From: Thysanoteuthis rhombus
Taxonomy: Eukaryota; Mollusca; Cephalopoda; Oegopsida; Thysanoteuthidae
Length of the DNA stretch: 64,000 nucleotides
Assembly (NCBI GenBank): GCA_963457665.1
Contig: OY735207.1
Location: 46,388,696-46,452,695 of the forward strand
Direction of reading: 5' to 3'
A program made the position numbers and the translations under genes. Under the pieces are notes generated by a model, which ran no database searches, was not told the origin of the DNA, and saw only the letters and a program-made list of their open reading frames with translations. This document shows, in pieces, positions 63,996 to 64,000 of this stretch (position 1 is the stretch's first letter; each line of letters starts with the position of its first letter).

Positions 63996-64000
63996 TATAT

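Overview
The window looks like AT-rich animal DNA, most likely from a cephalopod mollusc such as an octopus. The species call is inference. It rests on spliced genes with long introns, very abundant TA/TG, TTA and TTC microsatellites, RTE-type and R4/Dong-type LINE fragments, and a tRNA-like SINE. No prokaryotic feature, rRNA gene, tRNA gene or CRISPR array was seen.

The only host genes I can support are paralogues of one family, the monocarboxylate-transporter (MCT, SLC16) branch of the major facilitator superfamily. All share one exon plan: a non-coding start followed by coding exons 1-8, with intron phases 1,1,1,0,1,1,1. From left to right: the 3' part of gene C' on the plus strand (exons 6-8, 2251-8221; its 5' part lies off the left edge); gene A on the minus strand (20888-11037, 8 exons, 491 codons, open throughout); an isolated exon 8 on the plus strand (27470-27597); gene C on the plus strand (29216-47134, exons 1 and 3-8; exon 2 not found); gene B on the minus strand (58407-50032, 8 exons, 480 codons). 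C' converges on A, and C converges on B.

The layout is a tandem segmental duplication. Bases from 1 onward match bases from 38992 onward (offset 38991 at the left end), and homology runs to about 23.6 kb and 60.2 kb respectively. The first 2955 bases read as identical, after which substitutions begin abruptly. Copy-specific insertions include a mariner-like remnant and a 120-bp duplication in A, and a 270-bp segment in B. To the right of B the homologous sequence is present twice, once direct and once inverted, making a large imperfect palindrome (58.97-63.49 kb).

Much of the rest is mobile-element debris. R4/Dong-like LINE pieces with restriction-like endonuclease motifs are strung together through TTA/AAT tracts in intron 7 of C' and C and in intron 1 of C. 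RTE-like LINE 3' ends (some with ATG/GAT tails), LTR-like repeats, foldback elements, a hAT-like end and tRNA-related SINEs are scattered through introns and flanks. The translated products should be multi-pass plasma-membrane transporters. They keep the family signature (PDGGWGW and YFxKxRxLAxG) but appear to lack the charged residues that bind lactate and protons in mammalian MCT1, so their substrates are unknown.
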